A stretch of 64,000 bases of DNA, taken from assembly GCA_026770025.1 (NCBI GenBank), contig JAMXDE010000045.1, forward strand, positions 496,001-560,000, in the 5' to 3' direction. Both the position numbers and the translations under genes were made by a program. Below are positions 20,071 through 31,995 of the stretch, piece after piece; position 1 is the stretch's first letter; every line of letters starts with the position of its first letter. Under the pieces are notes generated by a model, which was not told the DNA's origin, searched no databases, and saw only the letters and a program-made list of their open reading frames with translations. This DNA is from Craspedostauros australis (lineage: Eukaryota; Bacillariophyta; Bacillariophyceae; Mastogloiales; Achnanthaceae).

Positions 20071-22983
20071 ATGAGTCTCCATGGCAGTGGCGGTGGCAGT
20101 GGCAGTGGGGGCGGCAATAGAGAAGATGGGGCATCAGCACTAGTATGCGCGCAATCATCTGCGGATCAAGATGACCATAAAGCAACCTCATCGACCAAAG
20201 CGATCCTCATGGATGGCACAACTATTGACAGCAACAGCAACAGCAAGAACAACAACGATGACAGCATTGGATACAGCATTGAAGACAGCCACGATGAAGC
20301 GCAGAAGCACTGTTCTTTGGATCCATCATCGCAGCAGCATCAGCAGCAACAGCAACAGCAACAACAGCAACATGGAGTGGTCCAGAACCTCGCGAACTAC
20401 CTGGGATTCAGCGAAGAAGGAGCGCAGCTGATGCAGGATGCCAGCATGACGACGCGCACCAGCAGGAGCAGCAACACGAGCAGTGACAATGGTGGCTCCA
20501 ACGGCGGCAGCTACAGCAACGACAACAACCAGCAGCAGCCAGCGCCGCCCGATCTTCTTGCCTTGACTCAGGAACTGGATGGTGCTGTGTCTGATGACGA
20601 CAATGACGATGATAATGATGACGATAATGATGATGACAATGATGATGGTACCGACGTTGGCAACAGCGACAGACGGCAAGGCAGACAGGAAGCACCGTCG
20701 CAACAGCAGTGCGGAGGTCAGTCGTCTGGAGAGCCATCATCATCGGAGAGCGAGGGCAGGAGCTTGTCCAGGCAGTCGCAATCGCACCATCATCACAGTT
20801 CGCAGTCCATGGCCGCAGTTCCAACTGCATCTGCAACTCCCATTGCATCTGCATCATCGCTGCCTGCAACATCATCGCTGCCTGCAACATCATCGCTGCC
20901 CTCGTTCTCCGCATCCACGCAGACCACCTCGAACATCACCTCGAACGCGCGTCGCAGATCCAAAACGCGCACGCGACAGACCAACCGACATCGCAAATCC
21001 ACGACACACCAATCCTACGTGCAGGAGCAGCTCGCCAAGGCGGTCTTTGCGAGGCCGCAACCGCTCAGAGACTACGCGCTGGACGCCTTTGAAGCCGCGC
21101 TCGCCATCCAGCGCCGCCAGCAGCGTGAGCGCAGGCAGCGCCAGCAGCGTGCGTCCGAGCTGCCCTCGTATCCGACGAGCGACCACAAGCGGCGCGGCCA
21201 TGCTACCTCCAAGCAGGCCAACCTCGCGGAACAGATCGGCCATCACGTCGTCACCAACATAGAGCACTTGGCCCGCATTCCATACATCCTCTACATAGAA
21301 CCGACGACGCGCCATCTCACCATCACCATCTCGGTCACGGTCACGATCGTCGAAGGATCCGGAGAGCTGCTTTTGGACAGCACCTTCGCGGGATGGATGC
21401 TCTCCACCAGGACGGTCCAGAACGTCGTCGACACCGTTCTGGATTCCACAGCCACGGCATGGGACGGCACCCGCGATCAGATACTCCAGATACGCCCTGT
21501 CGCGGTCATCTCGGAACCCTTCCAACGCACGGCGGAGCTCGTCGTAAAGACGGTGCAATCGGCCCTCAGCAGCGTCGCGGCATCGACGGTCCGATTCGTC
21601 AACACGCATCTTGCGACCGACGCGGTCCCGCGGGCGTCTGTCGTGCCCACCACATCAACACTCCCGCAGGTGCCCATCGGTTTGCAACGCAACGCCGTCT
21701 CCATGAACGACGCCTCCTCCTTGGCAGCCGGAAGGTCCTGCGTCCTCAATGCCAACGTCGGCGAGTTGTCGCGATCCAACGACCTCCAAACGCAACAGCG
21801 CTGGCATGAGTTGGAACAGCAGCGATTGCTGGAACAGCAGCGCCAGAAGCAACAGCGTCTGCTGTCCAAGTTATCCAATCTCAACGCGGCCGCCTCCGTT
21901 GTGGCCTATCGCGAAATGCAGGACGACAGCGGCGGCCTCTCCAACCGCGCACGATCGCGTGTCAAGAAAATGATGCATTACGAAATATCTTTGCGCCCCT
22001 TTCTTGCCACCGTCAAACCGCCCAGCAACGATGACGACGACAACGCTCATCATGACGACGACGACGTTCTCGTCACGCCGCTGTCTGGTGTGGTGACGCC
22101 CTCATCGCCCTTCATGTGCACGCCCAAGTCATTCCCGCCCACACCCAAATCGCGCCGCATCGTCTTGGCGCGTGGCACGCGGTTCGCCGATGACGTTCTC
22201 TTCTTGGCACGCGATCAGCTGCGCGTCCTGGATGGCCTGGGATCGGAAGACGATCGAACGCGCGGCATGGCGGAGGCCCTGTCGGATGGCAAGTGCCTCG
22301 CGGTCTTTGATGCCGACGACGGCACCGCCCTCGGCATCGAATGGACGTGCGGCCAGCACGTTGCCACCAAGGTGGGAAACCTCCTCTACTGCTCCACGCG
22401 CAGCATGGTGCCCATCTTGCGCAACTGCTTCGTCTACTTCGAAATGACCGTCCTGCCGCGCAGCAGCAACAACGGCGTGCTCATTCCCACCATGTCCACG
22501 TTGTGCATCGGCCTCTCGACAAGAGAGATGCCGCCCACCACCTTGGTCGGCGCGTGGAAAGGCAGCGTCGGACTTTGCACCAACGGCCAAATCCTGACGG
22601 CCGGCCAGTGGTGCTCTCCTGCGGATCCCTCGCAGAATGTCTACGGCGACCAATCCACCGTCGGCTGCCTCGTCTGCTTGGACGATTCCTCCGCCATCGA
22701 TACGTGGGAAGGCACCATGGTCACGGCGGCCGTCACATTCTGGGTCAACGGCGTCGTCGTCAATCCTCCCATCGGCGTCGACATGCACCCGCCGGCATTC
22801 ACGTTACCGCTGCTCGTGCCGGCCGACGACGAGCTCTATCCCACGGTCACGTTGCATAGTCCCGGATCTTCCGTCCTGTGCCGCTTTCATGCCAAGGATA
22901 TCCTGTGTCCATCGCGCGAGTATTTGGGCGTTCCGGATGAACATACGGTCTACGCTGTGGATGGCAGCATTCTGTTCGAGTGA
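20071..22983 (+). CDS. SPRY-domain protein with long disordered N-terminus
   Basis: The 970-residue protein starts Gly/Ser-rich, then has poly-Gln (HQQQQQQQQQQH, ~90-101), an Asp/Asn run (~175-190), Ser-rich and Thr-rich repeats (SLPATSSLPATSSLPS, ~268-283) and a basic Arg-rich stretch (~292-315). The C-terminus (about 770-945) matches a SPRY (B30.2-type) fold: VYFEMTVLP, the central GLCTNGQI block and a late VTFWVNGVVV strand. SPRY domains bind protein partners. Nothing enzymatic is visible, so an adaptor role is inferred, possibly nuclear given the basic segment. The region 330-480 contains Gln/Arg-rich helices and a possible coiled coil is seen at ~575-600. It is a single exon. Confidence 0.8.
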   Translation: MSLHGSGGGSGSGGGNREDGASALVCAQSSADQDDHKATSSTKAILMDGTTIDSNSNSKNNNDDSIGYSIEDSHDEAQKHCSLDPSSQQHQQQQQQQQQQHGVVQNLANYLGFSEEGAQLMQDASMTTRTSRSSNTSSDNGGSNGGSYSNDNNQQQPAPPDLLALTQELDGAVSDDDNDDDNDDDNDDDNDDGTDVGNSDRRQGRQEAPSQQQCGGQSSGEPSSSESEGRSLSRQSQSHHHHSSQSMAAVPTASATPIASASSLPATSSLPATSSLPSFSASTQTTSNITSNARRRSKTRTRQTNRHRKSTTHQSYVQEQLAKAVFARPQPLRDYALDAFEAALAIQRRQQRERRQRQQRASELPSYPTSDHKRRGHATSKQANLAEQIGHHVVTNIEHLARIPYILYIEPTTRHLTITISVTVTIVEGSGELLLDSTFAGWMLSTRTVQNVVDTVLDSTATAWDGTRDQILQIRPVAVISEPFQRTAELVVKTVQSALSSVAASTVRFVNTHLATDAVPRASVVPTTSTLPQVPIGLQRNAVSMNDASSLAAGRSCVLNANVGELSRSNDLQTQQRWHELEQQRLLEQQRQKQQRLLSKLSNLNAAASVVAYREMQDDSGGLSNRARSRVKKMMHYEISLRPFLATVKPPSNDDDDNAHHDDDDVLVTPLSGVVTPSSPFMCTPKSFPPTPKSRRIVLARGTRFADDVLFLARDQLRVLDGLGSEDDRTRGMAEALSDGKCLAVFDADDGTALGIEWTCGQHVATKVGNLLYCSTRSMVPILRNCFVYFEMTVLPRSSNNGVLIPTMSTLCIGLSTREMPPTTLVGAWKGSVGLCTNGQILTAGQWCSPADPSQNVYGDQSTVGCLVCLDDSSAIDTWEGTMVTAAVTFWVNGVVVNPPIGVDMHPPAFTLPLLVPADDELYPTVTLHSPGSSVLCRFHAKDILCPSREYLGVPDEHTVYAVDGSILFE

Positions 22984-23215
22984 CGTGGGAATTATTAGCA
23001 TGTGTGCTGCGGCAGATGTGAGAGGAGTTTGTTGGGACCGTGTTATTCCTATTACGTAATGTATACATCGAGGATCACTTCTATGAATATGCACATCTGT
23101 ACATTCTCGTATATACATTGAGTACGATGCTCTACTGCGAGTACCACCCACTTGCAATGCCAATGGAACGACTACGAGCTAATGGTGGTGGTAACTTGTA
23201 CGACTATTGCTTACT

Positions 23216-24232
23216 CTACATCCTGGATGTCACAGGCGGCGGCGAGGAGGCTGATGCACCAGCAGCGACGAGCATCGTGGCATCCGAAAGCACACGCCCA
23301 TCTGACCGAGAGAGCTTGACCCGAAGTGATACCTTCGTGCCATGCACCTCTTCCTCGATCGTCTCGGCAGTGATCCGTATGTCCTGCCCCACCTTCCCGG
23401 CCGACAGGTAGTCGATCTTGATGCTCTTGACAAATGCACGGACATTGTCATCATCTCCATTTGTCGAAATCTTCATTCGTTTCGATAGCACGGATTTCGC
23501 CAACGGCATGGCCACCGCTTCCATCAGAACCGCGTGGCAACCACCATGCAGACCGCCGAATGGATTGGTATGCTCCCTCGTGATGTGGAACGTCGCATGT
23601 CCCAGCCCGGTGTGTTGCATGTGTGTTGCAATCACATCCTGGAGAGGATACGTGTTGGGGACGTCGGCAGTGTTCACGCGATACACTGCCTTGTACAATG
23701 CGTACGCCCACGACTTGTTGAAAATGATATCGAGGAAGAAGCTGCCAGTCGGCATGTACTTGACGTGCGTGCCGTAGGCGACGATCTGTTGCGTGACGGG
23801 ATGGACGTACTCGGCCCGGGTGAAGGAGATGGTGCGTCCCAATTTGGTCACGATATTCACCACATCGAGCTCCTTGCGGTCGGTGCCAAACAATGTGGTC
23901 GGGTCATCGATCAACCATTCCATGTCCATGTGCAAGGACAGGCCTGGCGCGGATGGCTGTCCGACGGCAAAGCAAGCGTTGGTGGTGAGCTCATCCATGA
24001 TCGCGGTCATGGTTCCCAACGTGGGGGATGCCGTGACGACATCTTCAAAGGCGTATCGGTATGTCAGCGCCTTGCGTTTCGCATCCCACCCCAATCTATC
24101 CGCATTGATGGTGTTGTACGAAAGCCGCAGAGCATGCGCGAAGCCTGGCTTGGAGGCCGGTTGTAGGGCTGCGCCCTTGATGAAAGACAAGGCAGCTGTC
24201 ACCGCTTGGTGCGGTGGTGTTTTGGCGGACAT
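23216..24232 (-). CDS. Double-hotdog acyl-CoA thioesterase-like protein
   Basis: The 338-residue frame from MSAKTPPHQ contains two hotdog domains. The first (about 60-170) has the central helix segment TLGTMTAIMDELTTNACF. The second (about 195-310) has NPFGGLHGGCHAVLMEAV, the HGG loop and helix of PaaI-type thioesterases. Family members hydrolyse acyl-CoA thioesters; chain length and pathway cannot be told. The open frame extends 68 codons upstream (to 24436), but that extension is Ser/His/Cys-rich and unlike the domain, so I prefer the ATG at 24232. A mitochondrial or plastid targeting extension cannot be excluded. Confidence 0.8.
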   Translation of the reverse strand: MSAKTPPHQAVTAALSFIKGAALQPASKPGFAHALRLSYNTINADRLGWDAKRKALTYRYAFEDVVTASPTLGTMTAIMDELTTNACFAVGQPSAPGLSLHMDMEWLIDDPTTLFGTDRKELDVVNIVTKLGRTISFTRAEYVHPVTQQIVAYGTHVKYMPTGSFFLDIIFNKSWAYALYKAVYRVNTADVPNTYPLQDVIATHMQHTGLGHATFHITREHTNPFGGLHGGCHAVLMEAVAMPLAKSVLSKRMKISTNGDDDNVRAFVKSIKIDYLSAGKVGQDIRITAETIEEEVHGTKVSLRVKLSRSDGRVLSDATMLVAAGASASSPPPVTSRM

Positions 24233-27200
24233 GGTCTGATTTGTGCACTCGTATACGCGTGTGCTTTGTTGAGCGGATCGCGTGAAGAGCAGAGTGGAAG
24301 ACTCAAAGCACGGATGTGGTTTGTACAATGTTGAAGATCGTATTACATGTGCGAGTAGGTTGGTGTGCCAATGGATCTGCCGATGGATTTGATCGCTGTT
24401 CGATTTGTGACAACACTGTTTGGTGCTTGTGAGCAAAGATCTTCGATCTCTCGATTGGCACGTTGGTCCGATGTGTTCCAGCCCTGGCTTTGTTGGAGAC
24501 AGCTTGATCGCAATGTTGTGAGATTATGGATGGAGTATGGAGTAGCTCGTACTCTGCACAATACCAATACACTGGTGATGGAATCTTCGCAAGGGGGCGT
24601 GGAACGTGAACGCCTTGGATGTTCCTGGTTGGCCTCTCCTTGCGGAAGACACGATGTACGTGCTCTGCGGCAGCGCCTCATTCAAGAGAGATCGCTACCA
24701 ATGTCGGCTCGCCCACACACGGAAGAACAGTGGTGATGGGTGTGTTTTGTTGTGATGGGCATCATCGCGAAGTTGATGCGTCACGAATGTTCTGCCATGG
24801 CGGGTTGTGAATCGTGAATGACTCATCTGTCCACCCAAGGGACAAATCCAACGAGTCGACACTCCAACAAGGATGCCCTGAATCCTGTGTGCGAAACACG
24901 GACAAGGTGCAGATTCCACGGAGCGCCGAGAGCGGAGATGGCGCCACCCTTTGGGACATGTTGGCTCCCAGACAGAGAGATCCTCGGGAAGGGGCACAGA
25001 GTTGGAATCCTATGGGAGGCCGCAATTGGAGACGGAGACGGTTGCAGATTTATTGGAGATCGGCACAGAGGAACACACAAAGAGAGAGAGAGAGGAACAG
25101 AGGGAACCAAGACACGGCGGAGGAAGAGCTCTGATTTGAAGGATGTTCGACAATTGACAGAACGAGAGGAATTCGAAACGGTGGTTCAAGTCTCGGTAGA
25201 ACAATCAAAGAAGGAGTAGGATTCGTACGTGTATGTTGCATGTTGCATGTTGCATGGCACCCAGTATGTCTATGTGACGATATGTGTCTGACTGAAAGGG
25301 TGTGTTACCGGAGCATGTAGCTCCTATGGTACAGGTGCAAGCATTGGCCTCCTTCCCGCCATGGTATTGTACGAACACGACTATTATGTCCCATTGTGCG
25401 AGATGCTACATGATGATCATGTCCCTTGCACAAGTTGTCGTGCCCACTCGTGCTTGTGAGCAGGTCTTGCATTCATGAATGTATGCCTGCATGGATGCAC
25501 GCGCGAAACCAGGCACCACACATGGAAGGCCTCGCCACTTGCTCGAGTGCTTGATTGGACCTTGCTATGTTGCTTGACTTTGATACCGGCAATGGACTGG
25601 ATTGTCGAACAATGGACAACGGGGTTTGTCTCGCTGTATCCAATTTGTACGAGGAGGGTTAGATTCCGGTGCTCGGTGCTGACATGCGGCCCCGTCCAAA
25701 ACGAGACGACACAATTACATCGCATTGTCTGGCATCGAACTTCGCTGCATCTACGAATATTCCGTCCAACTCAGAGGGTGTCGAAGGTCGTTTGTTAGAT
25801 GGGTTTTGTTTGGTGCTGGTACTTACATGAATGCTCGTTTGTCGTGGAGGGTTTTTCGTGCCGCTGCTCTGTCGCGGAACTCCTCAAAGTAATGCTCTAT
25901 GTATTTGGAAGACCCGGTCGATTGTGGATGAAGGATCGTGCAGAGTTCTCTGTGCCATGGGGCACTATCATGTATCGTCATGCACGTCCACCTGTTGTGG
26001 ACGCTGGCAGTGCTCTCGCTTTAGCTCCATACTCTGCACTCTCTCTCGGGTGCAGGTCGACCTTTGGTGGCAGATTCTGTGCACGATTACGCTGCAGTCG
26101 AATGCACCATGCCCTGCCTCTATCATATCCTCTATTCACGCGGACTAAAGTAGTAATCGTAGCAAAGTTAACTTACATCGCAAGCACAGCTTCCAAGTGT
26201 TGTCTCTCGAGAGAGGAACCTCAGGCCAAGGGTCTGAGCGACAACAAATTGGAGCCTGTGATGTGCTCTATGATGTCGAAGTCTGCGTTTTGTGGAGGAA
26301 ATCGCCTCATCTGGCGGAAGGATGCAGTGGGATGGTCGAGCCGGAAAGCATGGCACTCGCACCGGCTTCTGCTTTCACTTCGCCTTTCGATTCAGGTTAC
26401 TTACACAGAGTCGAGTACGAGTACCTCTATAGCAACATGCTCTGGAGAGTACTTGCCAACCTGTCATGTCCATACGTCATAGTTGTACTCGCAGATAGGT
26501 CCGTGGATAGTGACGGACGTGCTTACGTATGCGCTCGCGAGCACCTACACTGCGGAACGTAGTCATTCTGCTCGTGTTGTGATACCAATGAGACTTGAGG
26601 ACACCTGCCGCGCTCAGAACATGCAGGGACAGACCTTCCTTGGAGCAGGTGCTGGACTTGGAGATTTCTGATTCTGCAGATACACAGCGGGTACCAATGA
26701 TACTTGAAGCACCGCGCTACGAACATTCTCAACGATGCTTCGTGTCAGCATCAAGTTGCACTTGATCGACGGGCACGGTATCGAGGTTCGGCTCATGAAC
26801 CATGAACACGTAGTTGAACATGTATCTGGGGAACCTCACTACGGATATGTTGGCTATTGCACGAGCTATCAACCGTATTGTCGTGGAGCATGGTATTCAA
26901 TGGTTGTCGCCAAGAGAGAGAGAGAGAGAGAGAGGAACAGGAAAAGGGAAGAGAAAGATGAGACGAAGGAGGCTGGAAAAGAGATCTCATGAATTCCTCC
27001 CGCCATGGACTTCAGATGCGCGATGCGAGAATCCGTGATCAGGCGAACGCAATCGGACTTTTGTTGCGCGACACCGCATCAAGTAAAATGGTTTGTGGTA
27101 TGGTTTGGTATAATAGAATAGAAAGCAGTGAAGCAATGGAGGAAGGAAGGTCGGAATCATATAATAGTTCGTATTGTAGCAGTTGGCTACGCATCCGTTG

Positions 27201-27731
27201 CAGGGAAGAGATGGCTTCATACGACCCAGAGAGTTGGTGTAACTGTGCGAACTGCATAGCATGGATCGTACCCGTACTCAGAATGTGGTACCTGCACGGA
27301 TCTGAATTGGTGCGCCTAAATTTTGTGGCCGTTGTTGTCGGTGGTGATACGGCGACAGAGGAACAGAAACGAGGTGGCAACAACCTTCCAAGAGAGGTTT
27401 TCCGGTGATACTCCACGGAACATCACAACCACGAAACAGCGAGTGAAGGACAAATCGTTGGTTGTTCGGGTCGACTAGCGAACTCGCGAACTCGGTTAAA
27501 CGTGTCACGAAGGAGTTGTACGCCGAACTTCGGAGCGTCTTCGATTTTATCGTCGATTCTGTTGTGGGGAGTAACAATGTTGGTTGTATTTTATCGCTGT
27601 AAATGTCCAACGAGCTTGGTGCATGAGACGACAATGACAGCGCATGTCGTGTCGGTATCAATCTCGTTTAATAACTGTGGGAGGGGCCATATCGTCAAGT
27701 CGGAACGTCAGAACTCCGCGTCTCAACTTCG
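24233..27731. other. Long gene-poor interval
   Basis: About 3.5 kb with no frame showing a recognisable domain. Simple repeats include GTTGCAT triplicates (25231-25255) and GA runs (25081-25094 and 26909-26931). Some open frames exceed 200 codons (25799-26482), but their composition is unlike the real genes here and they overlap one another in other frames. Confidence 0.5.
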
Positions 27732-28318
27732 ATGGTGAACTTTGCCGCGTCACGCGGCCTTAACAATGGATTTGTTGAATGGGAAGTCATTACCAAAGAG
27801 AGCTTATTTATTGAAAAGAGAAAGCAGGGGTCATTCTCGTTGTTCTTGGTTGGAAAAAGCTGCTGGAAAGAAGTGTATCAATGCCTTCACAGGATGGACG
27901 CGAGAACTGTTGGGCCCGTCTCGGGTGGAGCAGAGTGTCTTTTCTGCTCGATCTGGAACACCAAAAGAGGCCGCTGCGTTACAAGACAGCATCTGGCGAG
28001 GAATGACAACAAGAGGCGAAATTACACGAAGCAAGATTCACAGTTCTTCCCGGAAACCACAAGGGAGGCAAGGCATCCGAGAGTGCAGCCGCTGTGGCCG
28101 CAAATCGCGAGCGAGGAAAGATGGCGACACCACTGACTGCACGCCATTGTTTGTGGTTGTGCACGCTGCGCGCCACATGCCAAAATAGGAGCAGGCAGCA
28201 TCGAAGCCAAGAAACTCGCCAAGAAAGTTGGCACAAACTACCTCTGTGAGACGCAGCGATACCCGCACTCACACTCACACGCTATACCCAGAGACGCATC
28301 ACAGAAGCGACACACATA
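27732..28318 (+). pseudogene. Possible decayed ORF with a Cys/His-rich end (unassigned)
   Basis: A frame open from 27732 meets one TGA at 28134-28136 and then continues in frame to 28318. The continuation reads AIVCGCARCAPHAKIG and later YLCETQRYPH, a Cys/His pattern that recalls the zinc-binding tails of transposases. The upstream part has no domain I recognise, and a competing frame (27742-28188) overlaps it. It may be the remnant of a transposase or a chance frame; confidence is low. Confidence 0.2.
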
Positions 28319-28399
28319 ATCTCCACCGTGAGAAGAGGGGTCACAGGATCCACACACGCGACAAGAACAAAACCGCAAGGCAACCAACCCGACACACCG

Positions 28400-28610
28400 C
28401 AAGCCGGCGAGAGCGAGAGAGAGAGAGAGAGAAGGGCAGTTGACAAGGTCTTCGGAAATCAGCACCAGCCAAAAAAGCCCACAGGAGACAAAGAGCGCAG
28501 CCAGAGAGAGAGAGAGAGAGAGACGGAGAGGAGCCAAGCAGGAAAGCACAAGCAGAGCAAGTGAGTAACTGAGCGAGAGCAAGAGCGAGAGCGAGAGCGA
28601 GAGAGATAAA
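28400..28610. repeat. GA-rich polypurine tracts
   Basis: Three clusters of GA dinucleotides interrupted by GC (28409-28436, 28502-28534 and 28572-28606) lie about 1.1 kb upstream of the DUF6824 gene. They could be promoter-like GAGA elements or neutral microsatellites. Confidence 0.7.
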
Positions 28611-29337
28611 ATCGAAGAGGAGGTGACAAACGAGGAGAACAAGAGAGCCAACACACTCATCGACTCGCCACCCAAAAAGCACAGAGCAGAACCGAAGAGG
28701 CGGCGCAAAACACGGCACTGGATTGTTGGTTCTGAGGAGAGAAAGGTCGCGCCACCCCGACTACCAAACCGCGCGCACAATCCTACCTGCGCAAATCGCG
28801 CGGTTGCCAAACCAATCATTTCGTCCCCTTGGTGCCACAACATCATCCCGTCTTCGGCTTTTGACAACCTCGCCGTCTTCGTTCGCCCTCCCACCGCGCT
28901 TTCGTCACCAACGCGATAGACGCTGACTGTGTCTTACCTAATCGTAGTTTGTCCTTTCTGGCGAAACAACAAGGAGGAGAAGGTGCAACACAGTACGACG
29001 CAAAGTAACGCAACGCGACACAACAGGACGTCGGCAAAACACAACATCGGCAAAATAACACATCCCGCCACATCACACCACATCACGTTACGCACATCTT
29101 CATCCACAACACAAACCACCTGAGCGCACAAGGAAGGAACACAATACAAATAACACAAATACAAATACACAGGCCCCGACCAACAAGCCACAAGTAATCG
29201 CTTGCACAGGGCAGTACCGCAACGCGTCGACACCCAGCTTTGTTGCCACCCACACTCTGGTCATTATCACAATCAGCATCATCATCGTCACAATCATCGT
29301 CGTCACAATCATCGTCGTTGCCGCAACAATCATCATC

Positions 29338-29411
29338 AGCAGTAGCAGCAGTAGCAACAGCAGCAGTAGCAACGGCAGCAGTAGCAACAGCAGCAGTAGC
29401 AACAGCAGCAC
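29338..29411. repeat. 15-bp minisatellite (AGTAGCAACAGCAGC-like)
   Basis: About four to five tandem 15-bp units just upstream of the DUF6824 gene. A frame through it (29240-29512) would encode Ser runs and Ala-Val-Ala-Thr repeats. It could be an upstream ORF in a long leader or simply repeat DNA. A second CA-rich repeat, CACAAGCAGA-type, lies at about 29595-29636. Confidence 0.7.
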
Positions 29412-29655
29412 CATCGTCAGCTCCTCCTTTGGCATCCGTACCACGACCGCCATCAATCGCAGCTTTCGGGCCTTTTCTCAAACACTCCCAGCCATTCACC
29501 GGTCTCTTGTGACCATTGGCACAGGCACAGATACACGAGAACAAGCACAAATCACAAGGCATAGGCAGAGGCACGAGCAAGAGCATAGAGGCACACAAGC
29601 AGACACAAGCAGACACAAACAGACACAAGCAGACATTGCAAGACCCCTTGACACA

Positions 29656-31995
29656 ATGGAGTTCCAACCGTACTTCTCAAGCACCGTCGGCAGCAATCCC
29701 ACGACCACCATGCAGTCCATGCAGACTATGCAGACCATGGGTCACTCGGTGGCCGGCGTCTTGGAACCAGGCATGGTGATGGACACCTCCAACTCCCACC
29801 AACAACAGAACGGCTTCTCCCATCACTCGCATGCTGCTGACAGCCGCGGCATGTACCAGTACGGCTCGTCGACCACGCCTCAAGCCAACGGCTTCGCCCA
29901 CAACCTGAGCAACAACATGTCCCTGGGGATGGGAGGTGTGGCCGGTTCGGGCAGAGCTCCTGCCATGCGTCGTGGGTCGCTGGTCAATGACAACCTCATG
30001 ACCATGCACCAGCAGCAGTACCGTCAGCAGCAGATGCAGTCGCACTGCCTTCAGCAGCAGCAGCAGCAACACCATCATCAACAGCAACAGCAGCAGAAGC
30101 AGCAATTCACATCGTTCGGTGATGGCATCAGCCACAACAATGGGAGCAACGGCTTCAGCACCAGCGCAGGCACCGGTGCAAACGCAAGCACGAACGCAAA
30201 CAACGCCAATGGCGGCAACGACCACCACTCCCACAACAACACGGCCATGGCAGCGCCGAACCTCATGCCTGCCCGTCACGCCATCATGCGCCGTGGCTCG
30301 CTGCTCGGTGCCAACCCCTCCATGTCCATGTCCAGCAACGAGCACCGACGCATGCAGCAATGGACGCAGCAGTCGCAGGATTACCTCAACAACATGCGCA
30401 GCAACGGTGAAACGCACGCCTTCCAATCCCACCAGCACCACCATGCAACGCCCGCGATCGTCGCCTCCAAGCCATTCTCCATGGTTTCCGGGAACGCATC
30501 GACAGCGTCGGGGGCAACGTCCTCCACGGCTTCGTCCTCGGCCCCCAGCTCTCCCAACGCCATGAACGACGACGGGGCTGGCCCAAGCAAGCGCAAGCGC
30601 ATCCCCGTGGAGCAGCAGCAAGCAACGAACGGCCAGCCCGTTGCGGAGAAGAAGGATGAGCAGTTCTCCTCGTCGACTTCGGCGCCAGCCGCGTCTGCAG
30701 CACCAACGCCAACCGCAATCCCATCTTCGGCACCATCGTCCACGCCATCCATCACCGACAGATCCAAAAAGCCCTCCAAGCACCGCAACGACCCCATGAA
30801 CATCAGTGGCCACAGCACGGCCACTCCGGTGTCCCTGGGCGGTCGCGACGATGAGGAGACAGAGATGATGCTCAACGAGGCCATCGCTGCCGTGACTTCG
30901 CCAGGGGCAGCCGCGGCTTCTGCTGACGTCGACAACACCAACAGCAGCAACGACAGCATCTCAGTCTTCCAGAACTCGGAGGAGTTCAAGTTCTTCGACG
31001 ACGATGTCTGCACGGTGGCATCCTCCATGTTCACCAACTCCCTGGCGTCTCTCACCTTGAGCCCCAAGCAGGCCACCACCAACAGCGCTGCCGTCGGCGG
31101 CCCCAAGGTGGACCTCGCCCTGGCTGCGCACAACATGTCGCTCACGCTCAGCCCCGTTCCGCTGGGAACGAATGGCAATGCCTCCCAGAACAAGATGGAT
31201 TCCGCCTCTGCGTTGGAATACCTGCTGATGACAAACAGCAGCAGCAACACCGGCAATGGAGGCAGCGGTGCGTTGCTCGTGGACGACGCCGCCGGCATGG
31301 GCTCTGCGCGGCAACCGACCTTGCTCAACACGCCAAACCAAGCGCAACAGCAGCGGCAGCACCTGGGAGCCTCTCCCTTGCACCCCACCCTCCCCACGGC
31401 ACCAATGCTCGCCTTCTCGGCGCTGTCACCGACGCAGCAGCAGCAGCAGCAGCAGAGTGCGTTCTTGCAACATCAGCAGCAGCAGTACTCCCCAATGAAC
31501 GGGATGATGACGTCACAACTGACAGCACCCTTGGTGACGGGCATGCAAATGGGCGCAGCGAACATGCGACAAGATCAGTCTCTGGCACAGCAGCAGCCAA
31601 GACCTCCGCCGCAGCAACGCCGACGTTCCAGCACGGGCGGCACATCCAGACGCCAAAACCACAAGGACAAGGCCCTGCGCGCCATCAAGAGCGTTAACGA
31701 AGACATCGACGTCTTCCTGGGACGCGGTGGCGGCTCCAACAACCAGAACGGCAACAAGAGGTACCAGCAGGTCGTGTCGCAGTACACGGACGCGTATCAC
31801 AACAGCGGTACCAACCACGAGAAGACGAATGTCGCCGTGAGCATCGTCAATTTCATCCAGTCCTACGGAGGGCGCTTCGTCTTCTACGACAAGGAAGAAA
31901 AGTGCAACTTCGAGATCACGATGGACGCTGCCGTCAAGAAAGTCCGCCAGCGGTTGAGGGAGAACTGTTACGCCAAGTTCGGAAAGGACAAGTAA
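29656..31995 (+). CDS. DUF6824-domain regulator-like protein, Gln-rich
   Basis: From the ATG at 29656 the protein has 779 residues. It is disordered and rich in Gln, Ser, Asn and His over most of its length, with several poly-Gln or Gln/His runs (about 115-155 and 590-620) and a basic SKRKR patch (~311-315) suited to a nuclear signal. The only folded part is at the C-terminus (about 680-778), where DVFLGRGGGSNNQNGNKRY is followed by GGRFVFYDKEEKCNFEI and a basic helix. This is the DUF6824 domain, found in many diatom proteins and thought to be regulatory. DNA binding is plausible but unproven. The open frame extends 49 codons upstream through CA-repeat sequence (Thr/Gln/His-rich), which I treat as leader. 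Confidence 0.85.
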   Translation: MEFQPYFSSTVGSNPTTTMQSMQTMQTMGHSVAGVLEPGMVMDTSNSHQQQNGFSHHSHAADSRGMYQYGSSTTPQANGFAHNLSNNMSLGMGGVAGSGRAPAMRRGSLVNDNLMTMHQQQYRQQQMQSHCLQQQQQQHHHQQQQQQKQQFTSFGDGISHNNGSNGFSTSAGTGANASTNANNANGGNDHHSHNNTAMAAPNLMPARHAIMRRGSLLGANPSMSMSSNEHRRMQQWTQQSQDYLNNMRSNGETHAFQSHQHHHATPAIVASKPFSMVSGNASTASGATSSTASSSAPSSPNAMNDDGAGPSKRKRIPVEQQQATNGQPVAEKKDEQFSSSTSAPAASAAPTPTAIPSSAPSSTPSITDRSKKPSKHRNDPMNISGHSTATPVSLGGRDDEETEMMLNEAIAAVTSPGAAAASADVDNTNSSNDSISVFQNSEEFKFFDDDVCTVASSMFTNSLASLTLSPKQATTNSAAVGGPKVDLALAAHNMSLTLSPVPLGTNGNASQNKMDSASALEYLLMTNSSSNTGNGGSGALLVDDAAGMGSARQPTLLNTPNQAQQQRQHLGASPLHPTLPTAPMLAFSALSPTQQQQQQQSAFLQHQQQQYSPMNGMMTSQLTAPLVTGMQMGAANMRQDQSLAQQQPRPPPQQRRRSSTGGTSRRQNHKDKALRAIKSVNEDIDVFLGRGGGSNNQNGNKRYQQVVSQYTDAYHNSGTNHEKTNVAVSIVNFIQSYGGRFVFYDKEEKCNFEITMDAAVKKVRQRLRENCYAKFGKDK

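Noticed and set aside
20326-20703. Antisense frames opposite the SPRY gene with long Ile/Val or Leu runs
   Set aside because: They are complements of poly-Asp/Asn and poly-Gln codons of the sense gene.
25799-26482. 227-codon ORF in the gene-poor interval
   Set aside because: No domain, overlapping frames of similar length, and composition unlike the supported genes.
29677-30813. 378-codon minus-strand ORF inside the DUF6824 gene
   Set aside because: It is a shadow of Gln/His/Ser-rich sense codons; the sense frame has the conserved domain.
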